A program made the translations under genes and the position numbers. From an uncultured Curvibacter sp. (GTDB lineage: Bacteria > Pseudomonadota > Gammaproteobacteria > Burkholderiales > Burkholderiaceae_C), in the NCBI GenBank assembly GCA_903828535.1, contig CAIKMN010000003.1, forward strand, positions 186,001 through 250,000: a stretch of 64,000 nt of DNA, given 5' to 3'. Shown one piece after another: positions 9,687-18,202 of the stretch. How positions within the stretch are numbered: position 1 is the first letter of the stretch; the number at the start of each line of letters is the position of its first letter. Under the pieces are notes generated by a model. The model was not told where the DNA came from. It made no database searches and worked only from the letters and a program-made list of their open reading frames with translations.

Positions 9687-10610
9687 TCAATGTTGAATGT
9701 CATGCGGTGGCAAAACGAAACCCGCCAAAGGGTCCACACCTGAAGCCTCGGCTTCTTCGGTGGCTTCAGCGTCTTCGTCGGGTTCGGCCCAGAAGAAACG
9801 GTCTGGGATGACGTGGCCCATGCCAGGCCGAAAACCGTCGTGCAGGCAACGGTCCAAGTAACTCAGGGCTTCGGTGCTGGCTTCGGTCAAGTCCATGCCG
9901 GTTGCCAGCAAGGCGGCGAGGGCGGCAGACAGCGTGTCGCCCGCGCCGGTGAAGACCGCGTCAAAAAGTTCAAACGGCACATGGGCCAAAATGGTTTCTG
10001 GGCTGGCCAGCACGTTGTCCACGTGTTGGTTGGGCAGGGCCATGCCAGTCACCAAGGTGTAAGGGGCCCCTTTTTCAGCGGCGGCTGCAGCAATGTCGCG
10101 CGCGCTCGGCGCTCGTTGTTGAGACCAGTTCGGCAAAAGCCAGCGGGCGAGGGTACTGTGATTGCCCACCAACACCGAGGTCTGCGGCAAGAGCAGTTCC
10201 TCAAAGGCATCCAGGTAGTTTTCGATCGCGTCGTCGTTCCACCAAGACAGGTTGGGCATGTAGGCAACGACCGGAATGTCGGGGTAATCGGAGCTGATTT
10301 CGGCCACGGCCGCAATGTTTTCTGGGTTGCCCACAAACCCCACTTTAAAAATCTGCACCGGGACATCTTCCAAGGCCATGCGGGCTTGTTCGGTGACAGC
10401 TTCTTCGTCGAGCGAAAAATGCTCAAAGACTTGGGAGGTGTCTCGCACATAGGTGCCCGTCATGATCGACAAGGCGTGCCCACCGACGGAGGAGATGGTC
10501 GCAATGTCGGCGGACAGACCGCCCGCGCCGCTGGGGTCGTTGGCGTTGAAAGCCATGACACAAGCCGGGCTGGAGTCTTCAGGGTCTTCGAGAGGCGAGG
10601 GGGTGGTCAT
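9687..10610 (-). CDS. thiD: ThiD/PdxK-family kinase, divergent (annotated type: phosphomethylpyrimidine kinase)
   Basis: 307 residues with the ribokinase-like ThiD fold: an N-terminal glycine loop ([13 protein letters not shown], residues 24-36), [11 protein letters not shown] mid-chain and the anion-hole motif [14 protein letters not shown] (residues 222-235). Family ThiD enzymes phosphorylate hydroxymethylpyrimidine and its phosphate for thiamin synthesis. Here the catalytic position is Asp (D225, GAGD) where ThiD usually has Cys (GTGC), and the substrate-pocket strand reads TGTYVRDTS rather than the usual TALTAQNT. No other thi gene is near; hemL and a rubredoxin are. The symbol is a family label only; the real substrate may differ. 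The C-terminal 25 residues are acidic. Confidence 0.7.
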   Translation of the reverse strand: MTTPSPLEDPEDSSPACVMAFNANDPSGAGGLSADIATISSVGGHALSIMTGTYVRDTSQVFEHFSLDEEAVTEQARMALEDVPVQIFKVGFVGNPENIAAVAEISSDYPDIPVVAYMPNLSWWNDDAIENYLDAFEELLLPQTSVLVGNHSTLARWLLPNWSQQRAPSARDIAAAAAEKGAPYTLVTGMALPNQHVDNVLASPETILAHVPFELFDAVFTGAGDTLSAALAALLATGMDLTEASTEALSYLDRCLHDGFRPGMGHVIPDRFFWAEPDEDAEATEEAEASGVDPLAGFVLPPHDIQH

Positions 10611-10664
10611 GGGCTATTACAATCTTTTTTTATTCTAATTGGCGCCGTTGGCGCGTGACGACAA

Positions 10665-10838
10665 GTGACTGACTATAAAACCTGGATGTGTCTGATTTGC
10701 GGTTGGATGTACGACGAGGCCCTCGGCTGTCCTGAAGACGGTATTGCCCCCGGTACTTTGTGGGCCGACGTGCCAATGAACTGGGTTTGCCCAGAATGTG
10801 GCGCGCGCAAAGAAGACTTTGAAATGGTTCAAATTTAA
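10665..10838 (+). CDS. Rubredoxin
   Basis: 57 residues beginning at GTG 10665 (MTDYKTWMCL). Two CxxC knuckles, CLIC (C9, C12) and CPEC (C42, C45), with the conserved aromatic and glycine residues between them (GTLWADVP, NWVCPECG) define a single mononuclear iron site. Rubredoxins are small one-electron carriers. It is transcribed divergently from the ThiD-like kinase across a 54-base gap and overlaps the 3' end of convergent phrB by four bases. The redox partner is not visible nearby. It is easy to miss because of its size. Confidence 0.93.
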   Translation: MTDYKTWMCLICGWMYDEALGCPEDGIAPGTLWADVPMNWVCPECGARKEDFEMVQI

Positions 10839-12442
10839 AGTCCCTCGCTTTTTGAGTTTTTGACCACCGCGTAGCGGGCCAGTGTGCGCTCGCGGGCTTC
10901 TGCGTGGTCCACCAGGGGCAAAGGGTATTGACCTTCCTCATGACCGAACACCACCCCCGCCGCCTGCAGCTCCAACGGGGCCGCCAGCCAGGGCGCATGG
11001 ATGGCCTTGTCTGAGAGGCCCGCCAATACCGGGATGTAGCGCCGAATGAATTGCCCCTTGGGGTCGAACTTTTCACTTTGGCTGATTGGGTTGAAGATGC
11101 GAAAGTACGGCTGAGCATCGCATCCACTGGAGGAGGCCCACTGCCAGCCGCCATTGTTGGCGCTCAAATCAAAGTCATTCAGTTGGCGGGCAAAATAGGC
11201 CTCCCCCCAACGCCAATCAATCCCCAAGTCTTTCACCAAAAAGCTGGCCACCACCATGCGCAGGCGGTTGTGCATGTAGCCACTGTGGTTGAGTTGGTTC
11301 ATGGCAGCGTCCACCAAGGGGTAGCCTGTGCGTCCTTCGCACCAACGCCTGAAATTTTGTTCAGCTTGGGGGCCTTGCTCCCATTCAATGGCGTCGTATT
11401 CGCGCTTGTAACTCTGGCCAACCACTTGCGGATGGTTGGCCAATATCTGCGCATAAAAATCTCGCCAAATGAGTTCACTGAGCCAAGTGGCCGCGCCGGG
11501 ATTTGTCGTGGCCAGTTGGCTGGCACGAGCGGGTTGGTTGTCCAAGGCCGCACGGGCCAAGGCGCGAATGCTGATCGTGCCAAAACGCAAATGGACGCTC
11601 AAATAACTGGGTCCTTTAATGGCCGGATAGTTACGCGCCTCCTCGTAGGCGTTCAGCCGCGGCAGAAAGTCTTGCAGCAAGCGTTGCGCGGCCAAGGCGC
11701 CGCCGTGGATCCCCAGTGCACTGAGTTCGGTGGGCTCAAAGCCCAGTTCGGCCAAAGGGGGCAAGTGGGTTTGATGAGGAAAGTGAGGAATTTGGGAAAT
11801 TTCGGGAATTTCGGGAAACGGGGTTGGTTGTGTTGATTGTGTGGGCTGAGCGCGAGGCGCCAAGCGCACGCTGTTGGCCGGCGTCAACCCCCCCCGATCG
11901 GCCAAAGCGGATTCGTCCAGTTTTTTAAGCCAGGCGTTTTTGTAAGGCGTGAAGACACCGTAAACACCGCCGCTTTGGGTCAATATTTCGCGTCGCTCAA
12001 ACACGACATGGTCTTTGAAGGTGAAAAAGTCTTGACCTTGTTGAGACAGGTGGGTGCGCACTTGGGCGTCACGCGCCAAGGCGGCGGGCTCATCGTCGTG
12101 GTTGGTGAACACCGCTTGGACGCCCAATTGCTGGGACAACTGGCGGATTTCATCGGCCGCCACACCGTGCAACACCCACAAGCCCGTGTTTGGGTTTTGG
12201 CTGCGCGCCCGAATCTGCTCGTCCAGCTCTTGGAGGCTTTGCCAGATGAATTCGACACGCCGGTCTCGACGTGGCAGTTGCGCCAAGAGGACGGTGTCAA
12301 AAACAAACACCAAATGCACTTGCTTGCAGCGCGCCAAGGCCTGGGCCAAGCCGGTGTTGTCGTCGAGGCGCAAGTCACGGCGGAACCAAAACAGGCCACT
12401 GGAAAATTCAGACTGAAGTTCAGGATGCAAAGGAGCGTTCAT
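10835..12442 (-). CDS. phrB: Deoxyribodipyrimidine photolyase
   Basis: 535 residues. Light-driven repair of cyclobutane pyrimidine dimers using FADH- and an antenna pigment. The N-terminal alpha/beta domain (LFWFRRDLRLDDNTGL) is followed by the FAD-binding helical domain with the family signatures WRDFYAQIL, GRTGYPLVDAAMNQL, YMHNRLRMVVASFLVKDL and WGEAYFARQLNDFDLSANNGGWQWASSSG-type core. The linker near residue 200 is a Pro/Gln/Thr/His-rich spacer, longer than usual (PTQSTQPTPFPEIPEISQIP). It ends by overlapping the rubredoxin gene tail. Confidence 0.96.
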   Translation of the reverse strand: MNAPLHPELQSEFSSGLFWFRRDLRLDDNTGLAQALARCKQVHLVFVFDTVLLAQLPRRDRRVEFIWQSLQELDEQIRARSQNPNTGLWVLHGVAADEIRQLSQQLGVQAVFTNHDDEPAALARDAQVRTHLSQQGQDFFTFKDHVVFERREILTQSGGVYGVFTPYKNAWLKKLDESALADRGGLTPANSVRLAPRAQPTQSTQPTPFPEIPEISQIPHFPHQTHLPPLAELGFEPTELSALGIHGGALAAQRLLQDFLPRLNAYEEARNYPAIKGPSYLSVHLRFGTISIRALARAALDNQPARASQLATTNPGAATWLSELIWRDFYAQILANHPQVVGQSYKREYDAIEWEQGPQAEQNFRRWCEGRTGYPLVDAAMNQLNHSGYMHNRLRMVVASFLVKDLGIDWRWGEAYFARQLNDFDLSANNGGWQWASSSGCDAQPYFRIFNPISQSEKFDPKGQFIRRYIPVLAGLSDKAIHAPWLAAPLELQAAGVVFGHEEGQYPLPLVDHAEARERTLARYAVVKNSKSEGL

Positions 12443-12450
12443 GTTGAGTA

Positions 12451-12482
12451 ATGGGGTCTTGGATGGGGTCTTGAATGGGGAT
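12451..12482. repeat. 12-bp tandem repeat in the phrB/yqgE gap
   Basis: ATGGGGTCTTGG (12451-12462) is followed directly by ATGGGGTCTTGA (12463-12474) and a third partial copy ATGGGGATC. It lies in the 74-base divergent gap. A TTAAAAT at about 12504-12510 may be the -10 element for yqgE. Confidence 0.6.
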
Positions 12483-12516
12483 CGGCGGGCTGTAAGCGGG
12501 GCGTTAAAATAAGCGC

Positions 12517-13125
12517 ATGGCTGCCGATTCTGCCCCGATCAACCTCACCAATCATTTTTTGATCGCCATGCCCCGTTTGGAGGATGAGCAATTTTCCCGC
12601 AGTGTGGTCTATTTGTGCGACCACAGCGAGCGAGGTGCTTTGGGGCTCATCATCAATCGGCCCAGCGACATCAACCTCCAATCTCTGTTCCAAAAAGTCG
12701 ACTTGAACTTAGGTCGAGGCGACTTGGTCGACGCCCCGGTGTTCCACGGCGGTCCGGTGCAAACGGAGCGCGGCTTTGTGCTGCACGAGGCGGTCAAAGG
12801 CCAGTCAAGCGAGGGGCAAGAAGCCAGCGACGCGGTCTATGCCTCGACCATGACCATCCCCGGTGGCCTCGAAATGACCACCTCGCGCGATGTGTTGGAA
12901 GCCTTGTCGCACGGCGGTGGCCCGCAGCGTGTCATCGTGACCCTGGGCTACGCCTCTTGGGGCGGCGGTCAACTCGAATCTGAGATTGCGGAAAACGCGT
13001 GGCTCACCGTCGGCGCCGACAAGCGCTTGATCTTCGACACCCCTGTCGCCGATCGATGGGATCAGGCCTTGGCCTTGCTCGGCCTGCAAAGCTGGATGTT
13101 GTCGCCCGATGTGGGGCATTCATGA
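12517..13125 (+). CDS. yqgE: YqgE/AlgH family protein (UPF0301)
   Basis: 202 residues. Characteristic segments are LTNHFLIAMPRLEDEQFSRSVVYLCDHSERGALGLIINRPS near the start and VFHGGPVQTERGFVLH in the middle. The molecular function is not established; the family was linked to alginate regulation (AlgH) and is almost always next to ruvX. The stop overlaps the ruvX ATG (ATGA). Confidence 0.94.
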   Translation: MAADSAPINLTNHFLIAMPRLEDEQFSRSVVYLCDHSERGALGLIINRPSDINLQSLFQKVDLNLGRGDLVDAPVFHGGPVQTERGFVLHEAVKGQSSEGQEASDAVYASTMTIPGGLEMTTSRDVLEALSHGGGPQRVIVTLGYASWGGGQLESEIAENAWLTVGADKRLIFDTPVADRWDQALALLGLQSWMLSPDVGHS

Positions 13126-13577
13126 GCCTCATCTCGAGCGCAGGCCTGATCACCAGCACGATGTCCCCCCCTTCCTTGGCGGCCGTGCCCGCTCATTTCA
13201 AAACCTTTTTGGCCTTTGATTATGGTCAGAAGCGCACTGGCGTGGCGGTGGGCAATCGGCTCACCAAAACCGCTACGCCGCAATCCACGCTGGTGGCCGA
13301 GGGCGACAAACGCTTTGCCTTGGTTCAGCAGCGCATCCAAGAATGGGACCCCGATGCCCTGGTCGTCGGTGTGCCTTTTCACCCCGATGGGGTGGCCCAT
13401 GAAAACACCTTGCGTGCCCGCAAATTTGCCCGTCAATTGAATGGCCGGTTTGGCCTGACGGTGTTTGAGGTCGACGAGCGTTACAGCACCACCGAGGCCC
13501 ATTCTCAAGGGGCTCGGGATGCCGATGCCGCCTCGGCTTGCATTATCTTGGAGCAATTTTTAAGGAGCTTGCCATGA
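13122..13577 (+). CDS. ruvX: Putative pre-16S rRNA nuclease / Holliday junction resolvase-like YqgF
   Basis: 151 residues from the ATG overlapping the yqgE stop. RNase H-like fold with FLAFDYGQKRTGVAVG (first acidic residue), VVGVPFHPDG and VFEVDERYSTTEA. YqgF matures the 5' end of 16S rRNA in E. coli. The first 20 residues before the core are unusual and could be trimmed if the ATG at 13161 is used instead. The stop overlaps pyrR by ATGA. Confidence 0.93.
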   Translation: MSLISSAGLITSTMSPPSLAAVPAHFKTFLAFDYGQKRTGVAVGNRLTKTATPQSTLVAEGDKRFALVQQRIQEWDPDALVVGVPFHPDGVAHENTLRARKFARQLNGRFGLTVFEVDERYSTTEAHSQGARDADAASACIILEQFLRSLP

Positions 13578-14179
13578 GCAACCGCCAAGAATCAGGGCCT
13601 TCATCTTCATTTGCACCCCCTTCCTCTGCAACACCTTCACCCGCCTTGGATGCAGAAGCCTTGTACCCAGCGTTGCTGCAAGGTGTACGGGCCCTGTTGA
13701 CAAATTCAAGCGTCCCCACCGAATCAAAAACTCGGCCCCATTTGGTGGGCATCGCCAGCGGCGGGGTTTGGTTGGCCGATCGATTGCAAGCCGATTTGAA
13801 AGACCTCGTGGCTGCTGGCCAACTCGGCGGGCAGGGCGTGATTTCTTCGACGATGCACCGCGATGACTTTGCGCAACGCGGCCTGTCCTCGAACGCCCAA
13901 ACCACCTTGCCCTTTGATGTGGACGGCGCCGACCTCATTTTGGTGGACGATGTGCTCTACACCGGCCGCACCTTGCGGGCCGTTCTCAACGAGTTGTTTG
14001 ACTACGGCCGACCCCGTCGGGTTCGCTTGGCCGTGCTGGTCGACCGCGGCGGGCGTCAATTGCCCATTCAAGCCGATGTGGTGGCGGCCAGTCTCAACTT
14101 GCATGCCGAACTGTCTTTGCGGTTTTTACGTGACGAAGAAGGCCGCTTCAGTTTCAGTTTTAATTCTGGAGTTCAATGA
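13574..14179 (+). CDS. pyrR: PyrR-type phosphoribosyltransferase / pyrimidine regulator
   Basis: 201 residues from the ATG overlapping the ruvX stop, with AAGGAG about 9 bases upstream. The PRPP-binding loop [21 protein letters not shown] is exact for PyrR, and the C-terminus [17 protein letters not shown] is also typical. PyrR is a uracil phosphoribosyltransferase; in Gram-positive bacteria it also regulates pyr mRNA attenuation. In proteobacteria its regulatory role is less clear. I saw no obvious anti-antiterminator structure before pyrB, since the genes overlap (ATGA, 14176-14179). The N-terminal 25 residues are Ser/Pro-rich. Confidence 0.9.
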   Translation: MSNRQESGPSSSFAPPSSATPSPALDAEALYPALLQGVRALLTNSSVPTESKTRPHLVGIASGGVWLADRLQADLKDLVAAGQLGGQGVISSTMHRDDFAQRGLSSNAQTTLPFDVDGADLILVDDVLYTGRTLRAVLNELFDYGRPRRVRLAVLVDRGGRQLPIQADVVAASLNLHAELSLRFLRDEEGRFSFSFNSGVQ

Positions 14180-15147
14180 CCATGCGCTACAAACGCAATC
14201 CCCAATTGAACAGCCACGGCGAATTGGTTCACTTGTTGTCGATCGAAGGGCTGCCCAAAGACACCCTGACCCACCTCTTGGACACGGCCGCTAACTTTGT
14301 CAGCGTGAACGACCGCGAGGTCAAAAAAGTCCCCTTGTTGCGTGGCAAAAGTGTTTTCAATTTGTTTTTTGAAAACTCCACCCGCACCCGCACCACCTTT
14401 GAAATTGCAGCCAAGCGCTTGTCGGCGGACGTCATCAATTTGGACATCGCCAAGTCGTCGGCGGCCAAGGGGGAGTCCTTGTTGGACACCATCGCCAACC
14501 TGTCGGCGATGGCCGCTGATTTGTTTGTGGTGCGCCACAGCGAGTCGGGCGCTCCCTATCTGATCGCGCAGCATGTGGCTCCCCATGTGCATGTCATCAA
14601 CGCCGGCGACGGCCGCCATGCCCACCCGACACAGGGCTTGCTGGACATGTACACCATCCGTCACTACAAGAAAGACTTCGCCAACCTGACGGTGGCCATC
14701 GTCGGAGACGTCTTGCATTCGCGGGTGGCGCGTTCTGACATTCACGGTTTGACGACGCTGGGTTGTGCCGAGGTGCGCGTGGTCGGCCCCAAAACCCTGG
14801 TGCCTACGGACATGGCGCAAATGGGTGTGCGGGTTTGCCACAGCTTGGAAGAAGGCCTCAAAGGCTGTGATGTGGTCATCATGCTGCGCCTGCAAAACGA
14901 GCGCATGAGCGGGGCCATGCTGCCCTCCAGTCAAGAATTTTTCAAGAGTTTTGGCTTGACGCCGGAAAAGTTGCAGCTGGCCAAACCCGACGCCATAGTC
15001 ATGCACCCCGGGCCCATTAACCGCGGGGTCGAAATTGACTCCGCCGTGGTCGACGGCGCTCAATCGGTGATCTTGCCGCAAGTGACCTTTGGCATCGCTG
15101 TTCGCATGGCGGCGATGAGCATCGTGGCTGGCAACGAGGCCAATTGA
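14176..15147 (+). CDS. pyrB: Aspartate carbamoyltransferase catalytic chain
   Basis: 323 residues. Condenses carbamoyl phosphate and aspartate, the committed step of pyrimidine synthesis. The carbamoyl phosphate site [10 protein letters not shown], the active-site loop [12 protein letters not shown] and the C-terminal [12 protein letters not shown] are all present. No pyrI regulatory chain is visible. Instead an inactive dihydroorotase-like partner follows, as in pseudomonads, where the two form a dodecamer. Translation is probably coupled to pyrR by the ATGA overlap. Confidence 0.97.
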   Translation: MTMRYKRNPQLNSHGELVHLLSIEGLPKDTLTHLLDTAANFVSVNDREVKKVPLLRGKSVFNLFFENSTRTRTTFEIAAKRLSADVINLDIAKSSAAKGESLLDTIANLSAMAADLFVVRHSESGAPYLIAQHVAPHVHVINAGDGRHAHPTQGLLDMYTIRHYKKDFANLTVAIVGDVLHSRVARSDIHGLTTLGCAEVRVVGPKTLVPTDMAQMGVRVCHSLEEGLKGCDVVIMLRLQNERMSGAMLPSSQEFFKSFGLTPEKLQLAKPDAIVMHPGPINRGVEIDSAVVDGAQSVILPQVTFGIAVRMAAMSIVAGNEAN

Positions 15148-15170
15148 GTTTGATGAAAGCAAGGTAAACC

Positions 15171-16499
15171 ATGAATTTGCTGATCAAAAATGGCCGCGTT
15201 GTTTGCCCCACAACGGCCTTGGACCAACTGGCCGATGTGGCCATTGCCTACGGGAAAATCCTCGCCATCGTTCCTGCGGGCGAGGTGCCCAAAGGCTTTG
15301 TCGCCAATCGAACGCTCGACGCCACCGGTCTGATCGTTGCCCCTGGTTTGGTCGATTTGGCGGTGCGCCTGCGGGAGCCAGGCCAAGAACACGAAGGCAT
15401 GCTGGCCTCTGAGCTGGCGGCTGCCGTCGCCGGCGGTGTGACCAGTTTGGTTTGCTTGCCCGACACCGACCCGGTATTGGACGAGCCCGGTTTGGTGGAG
15501 ATGTTGAAGTTTCGTGCTGAAAAACTCCACCAATCGCGCATCCTGCCGCTCGGGGCTTTGACGCGGCAATTGGCCGGCGAGGTGTTGACCGAAATGGCCG
15601 CTTTGACCGACGCCGGTTGCGTGGGTTTCACGCAAGCCGAAGTGCCCATTGCCAGCACCCAAGTGTTGCAACGTGCCATGCAGTACGCCAGCACCTTTGG
15701 TTACACGCTGTGGCTGCGCCCACAAGAACTGAACTTGGGCAAGGGCGTCGCCGCCAGTGGCCCGCTGGCGACCCGGATGGGCCTCAGTGGTGTGCCGGTG
15801 GCCGCCGAAACGATTGCTCTGCACACGATTTTTGAATTGCAGCGCGCCACCCAAGCCCGTGTGCACCTTTGTCGCATCAGCAGCGCGCAGGGCGTGGCTT
15901 TGGTACGACAGGCCAAGGCCGAGGGTTTGGCGGTGACGGCCGATGTGAGCATCAACTCCTTGCATTTGACCGATGCCGACATTGGCTTCTTTGACAGCCG
16001 CGCCCGGTTGAACCCGCCCTTGCGCCAACAGCGTGACCGCGACGCTTTGCGCGCAGGTTTGCAAGACGGCACGCTAGACGCCTTGGTGTCTGACCACAAC
16101 CCAGTCGATGCCGACGCCAAAGACCTGCCTTTTGCCGAAAGCGAGCCCGGTGCCACCGGCCTGGAGTTGTTGCTCAGCTTGGCCCTGAAATGGGGACAAG
16201 ACCAAGGGTTGGGGCTGGCCGCTACGCTGGCCACCGTCACTCAGGGTCCCGCTCAAGTGTTGGGGCTCTCCGTGGGGCCCGCCTTGCAAGCATCGCTTGG
16301 GCGTTTGAGTGTGGGCGGCGTGGCCGACCTTTGCTTGTTTGACCCGGCGGCGCAATGGTCGGTCAACGCCACCGAATGGGTCAGCCAAGGCCGCCACACG
16401 CCTTTCGACTTTGATTTGACCGGCACTTGGTTACCAGGCCGCGTGATGGCGACCGTGGTCGGCGGGGCGCTTGCTTATGAGCGAACGCCTCAAGCGTAA
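15171..16499 (+). CDS. Pseudo-dihydroorotase PyrC' (non-catalytic ATCase partner)
   Basis: 442 residues with the dihydroorotase amidohydrolase fold, but the zinc ligands are gone. Where active type-I enzymes have D-x-H-x-H-L-R this protein has DLAVRLREPG (A64 and R66 in place of the two His). The EVTPHH motif is replaced by DVSINSL, and the TDHAPH motif by VSDHNP. In pseudomonads such a PyrC' is required structurally for ATCase activity but does not make dihydroorotate. By inference this one does the same, and the real dihydroorotase must be elsewhere. It begins 23 bases after pyrB and overlaps plsC by 23 bases. Confidence 0.88.
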   Translation: MNLLIKNGRVVCPTTALDQLADVAIAYGKILAIVPAGEVPKGFVANRTLDATGLIVAPGLVDLAVRLREPGQEHEGMLASELAAAVAGGVTSLVCLPDTDPVLDEPGLVEMLKFRAEKLHQSRILPLGALTRQLAGEVLTEMAALTDAGCVGFTQAEVPIASTQVLQRAMQYASTFGYTLWLRPQELNLGKGVAASGPLATRMGLSGVPVAAETIALHTIFELQRATQARVHLCRISSAQGVALVRQAKAEGLAVTADVSINSLHLTDADIGFFDSRARLNPPLRQQRDRDALRAGLQDGTLDALVSDHNPVDADAKDLPFAESEPGATGLELLLSLALKWGQDQGLGLAATLATVTQGPAQVLGLSVGPALQASLGRLSVGGVADLCLFDPAAQWSVNATEWVSQGRHTPFDFDLTGTWLPGRVMATVVGGALAYERTPQA

Positions 16500-17226
16500 A
16501 AGCCTCGCCGCGGTGCGGGTGCTGCTGGCGGTTTGGCATGTGTTGATGGGGGCTTGGGAAGTTTGGCGCGACTTTGGGCCGCTCGACCCCAACCAACGCA
16601 TGCACCGCGCCCACCTCTGGGCCCAGCGTTTCTTTAAGCGCTTGCACTTGGAACTGCAGGTCGAAGGGCGGCCCCAATCGGCCCCAACCCTGTGGGTGGC
16701 GAACCACATTTCTTGGCTCGATATCCTGGTTTTGTTGGCCGCGGCGCCTTGCCGCTTGGTGTCTAAATCCGACGTGAAGGCTTGGCCGGTGATTGGCCAC
16801 TTGGCCGATTCTGCCGGCACCTTGTTCATAGAGCGCCGGCAACGACGAGACGCGATGCGGGTCGTGCACGACATGGCGGCGGCCTTGACGGAGGGGCAGG
16901 TTTTGGCGGTGTTCCCCGAAGGCACCACCAGCAATGGCGAAGCATTGTTGCCTTTTCACGCCAATTTGTTGCAGTCGGCCATTCATGCCCAAGTGCCGGT
17001 GCAACCGGTCGCCATCACGTATTGGGATTTGGAGCACAAAAAACGGTCCTTGGCGCCTGCCTACGTCGGCGATGACACCTTGGTGACTTCGCTTTGGCGC
17101 TGCATGCAACTGCCCCGATTGGGGGTGAAGGTTCGCTTCTTACCGCCTGAAACCCAGCAAGGACGCGACCGACGGGCTTGGTCGGTCGATTTGCACCAGC
17201 GCTTGGCGCAGGCGCTGGCCGACTGA
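16477..17226 (+). CDS. plsC: 1-acyl-sn-glycerol-3-phosphate acyltransferase
   Basis: 249 residues from ATG 16477, inside the 3' end of pyrC'; an in-frame TTG lies two codons upstream. A membrane-associated enzyme adding the second acyl chain in phosphatidic acid synthesis. The catalytic NHxxxxD motif is NHISWLD, and the substrate motif FPEGTTSNGE is present. There is one hydrophobic N-terminal helix. The 23-base overlap with pyrC' suggests coupled translation. Confidence 0.93.
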   Translation: MSERLKRKSLAAVRVLLAVWHVLMGAWEVWRDFGPLDPNQRMHRAHLWAQRFFKRLHLELQVEGRPQSAPTLWVANHISWLDILVLLAAAPCRLVSKSDVKAWPVIGHLADSAGTLFIERRQRRDAMRVVHDMAAALTEGQVLAVFPEGTTSNGEALLPFHANLLQSAIHAQVPVQPVAITYWDLEHKKRSLAPAYVGDDTLVTSLWRCMQLPRLGVKVRFLPPETQQGRDRRAWSVDLHQRLAQALAD

Positions 17227-17307
17227 GCTTGTGAGAATGCGTAGTTTCCACCGCATCGAATCCGTCCCATCAAGCTAGAGCAGACGTAGAATACGGGTGG
17301 ATTTTAA

Positions 17308-17326
17308 CATTATCTTTTTGATAATG
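17308..17326. promoter_or_regulatory. Perfect 7-bp dyad in AT-rich gap before the MarR-like gene
   Basis: CATTATC (17308-17314) and GATAATG (17320-17326) are exact inverted copies around TTTTT. The gap 17227-17379 is strikingly AT-rich at this point. The half-sites resemble the GATAAT elements of Fur boxes and also suit a generic dimeric operator. It ends about 53 bases before the ATG at 17380, so autoregulation is possible. The binding protein cannot be told from sequence. Confidence 0.4.
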
Positions 17327-17379
17327 ATTTAAATTTAGACTCCTTTTCATCGGCTCAACCTCTCTCTGAAATACCCAAA

Positions 17380-17736
17380 ATGGAAAAACAAGCGGGTGCT
17401 TACATGCGGTTTCTTAATCTGGTTCATGCCCTGCGCGGTTTGCCCAGCTTTATCGCCATGGACGCGACCGAAGAGCGGTTGATGAACCAATTGGCGGTGT
17501 TGTGGCATGAAGGCCGAAAAGTGCCGGTTTTGGAGGCCATGAAAATGTCCCCTGACGCCTCGCCGACCACCGTCCACCGCCGGCTGAAAACCCTGCGCAA
17601 AAAGGGTCTGATTGACCTGTTGCCGGATGAAACCGACAACCGCATTCGCTACATCGTTCCGACCGCTGAAACTGATCGTTACTTTTCCGAAATGGGCCAA
17701 TGCTTGTCGAACGCCCTCGACCCGGTGAAGGTTTAA
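17380..17736 (+). CDS. MarR-like winged-helix protein
   Basis: 118 residues. The central part (VLEAMKMSPDASPTTVHRRLKTLRKKGLIDLLPDETDNRIRYIVPTAET) has the helix-turn-helix plus wing layout of MarR proteins, with the charged wing DETDNR. Flanking helices could dimerise. The ligand and targets are unknown. The start could also be the Met at codon 9 (17404). It is monocistronic: plsC lies 153 bases upstream and hslR converges downstream. Confidence 0.75.
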   Translation: MEKQAGAYMRFLNLVHALRGLPSFIAMDATEERLMNQLAVLWHEGRKVPVLEAMKMSPDASPTTVHRRLKTLRKKGLIDLLPDETDNRIRYIVPTAETDRYFSEMGQCLSNALDPVKV

Positions 17737-17758
17737 ATCCTCGGCTTGGTCAGGCTGC

Positions 17759-17776
17759 TGAGGTTGAGGTTGAGGT
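17759..17776. repeat. Short TGAGGT hexamer repeat
   Basis: Three exact tandem copies of TGAGGT (17759-17776), followed by degenerate TGAGTTGACGTTG, fill the 60-base gap between the convergent MarR-like and hslR genes. I see no clear terminator stem here. Confidence 0.6.
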
Positions 17777-17796
17777 TGAGTTGACGTTGTGGGGGG

Positions 17797-18189
17797 TTAG
17801 ATTTCGGCCCGCCAGCGGGCGTCCCAATCCACTCGGTCTAAATCTCGGCGCTGGCGTTTGGTGGGGCGTCCTTGCGTGATCCCCAAGGCGGGTTCGGGTG
17901 CCAGTCGCAGCTGTTCCCTGGATTGTTGGGCCAAGGCCAAGCTTTCAGCCGTTTCCTCGTAAAGCGTTTGCGCTTGAACCGCTGGCCCGCGCTGGGCGCT
18001 GAGGCCCAAAACGCGCACGGTTCGGGGAAGGCTCTGGTGTCTCAAAACCAACTCGTCTCCTGGCTTGACTTCACGCGAGGCTTTGGCGACAGCCCCATTC
18101 ACTTGAACCCGGCCTTTGCCAATTTCTTCGCTGGCGAGGCTCCTGGTTTTGTAAAACCGGGCCGCCCAAAGCCATTTGTCCAAGCGCAT
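17797..18189 (-). CDS. hslR: Hsp15-type S4 RNA-binding heat-shock protein
   Basis: 130 residues from the ATG at 18189; a TTG at 18240 would overlap the upstream reductase by 38 bases, while 18189 lies 13 bases after its stop. The N-terminal S4 domain MRLDKWLWAARFYKTRSLA is diagnostic, and the C-terminus is basic (GRPTKRQRRDLDR). Hsp15 rescues 50S subunits that carry a stalled peptidyl-tRNA after heat shock. Probably cotranscribed with the ferredoxin-reductase gene upstream. Confidence 0.92.
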   Translation of the reverse strand: MRLDKWLWAARFYKTRSLASEEIGKGRVQVNGAVAKASREVKPGDELVLRHQSLPRTVRVLGLSAQRGPAVQAQTLYEETAESLALAQQSREQLRLAPEPALGITQGRPTKRQRRDLDRVDWDARWRAEI

Positions 18190-18202
18190 GCGGGGCTCTG
18201 CG

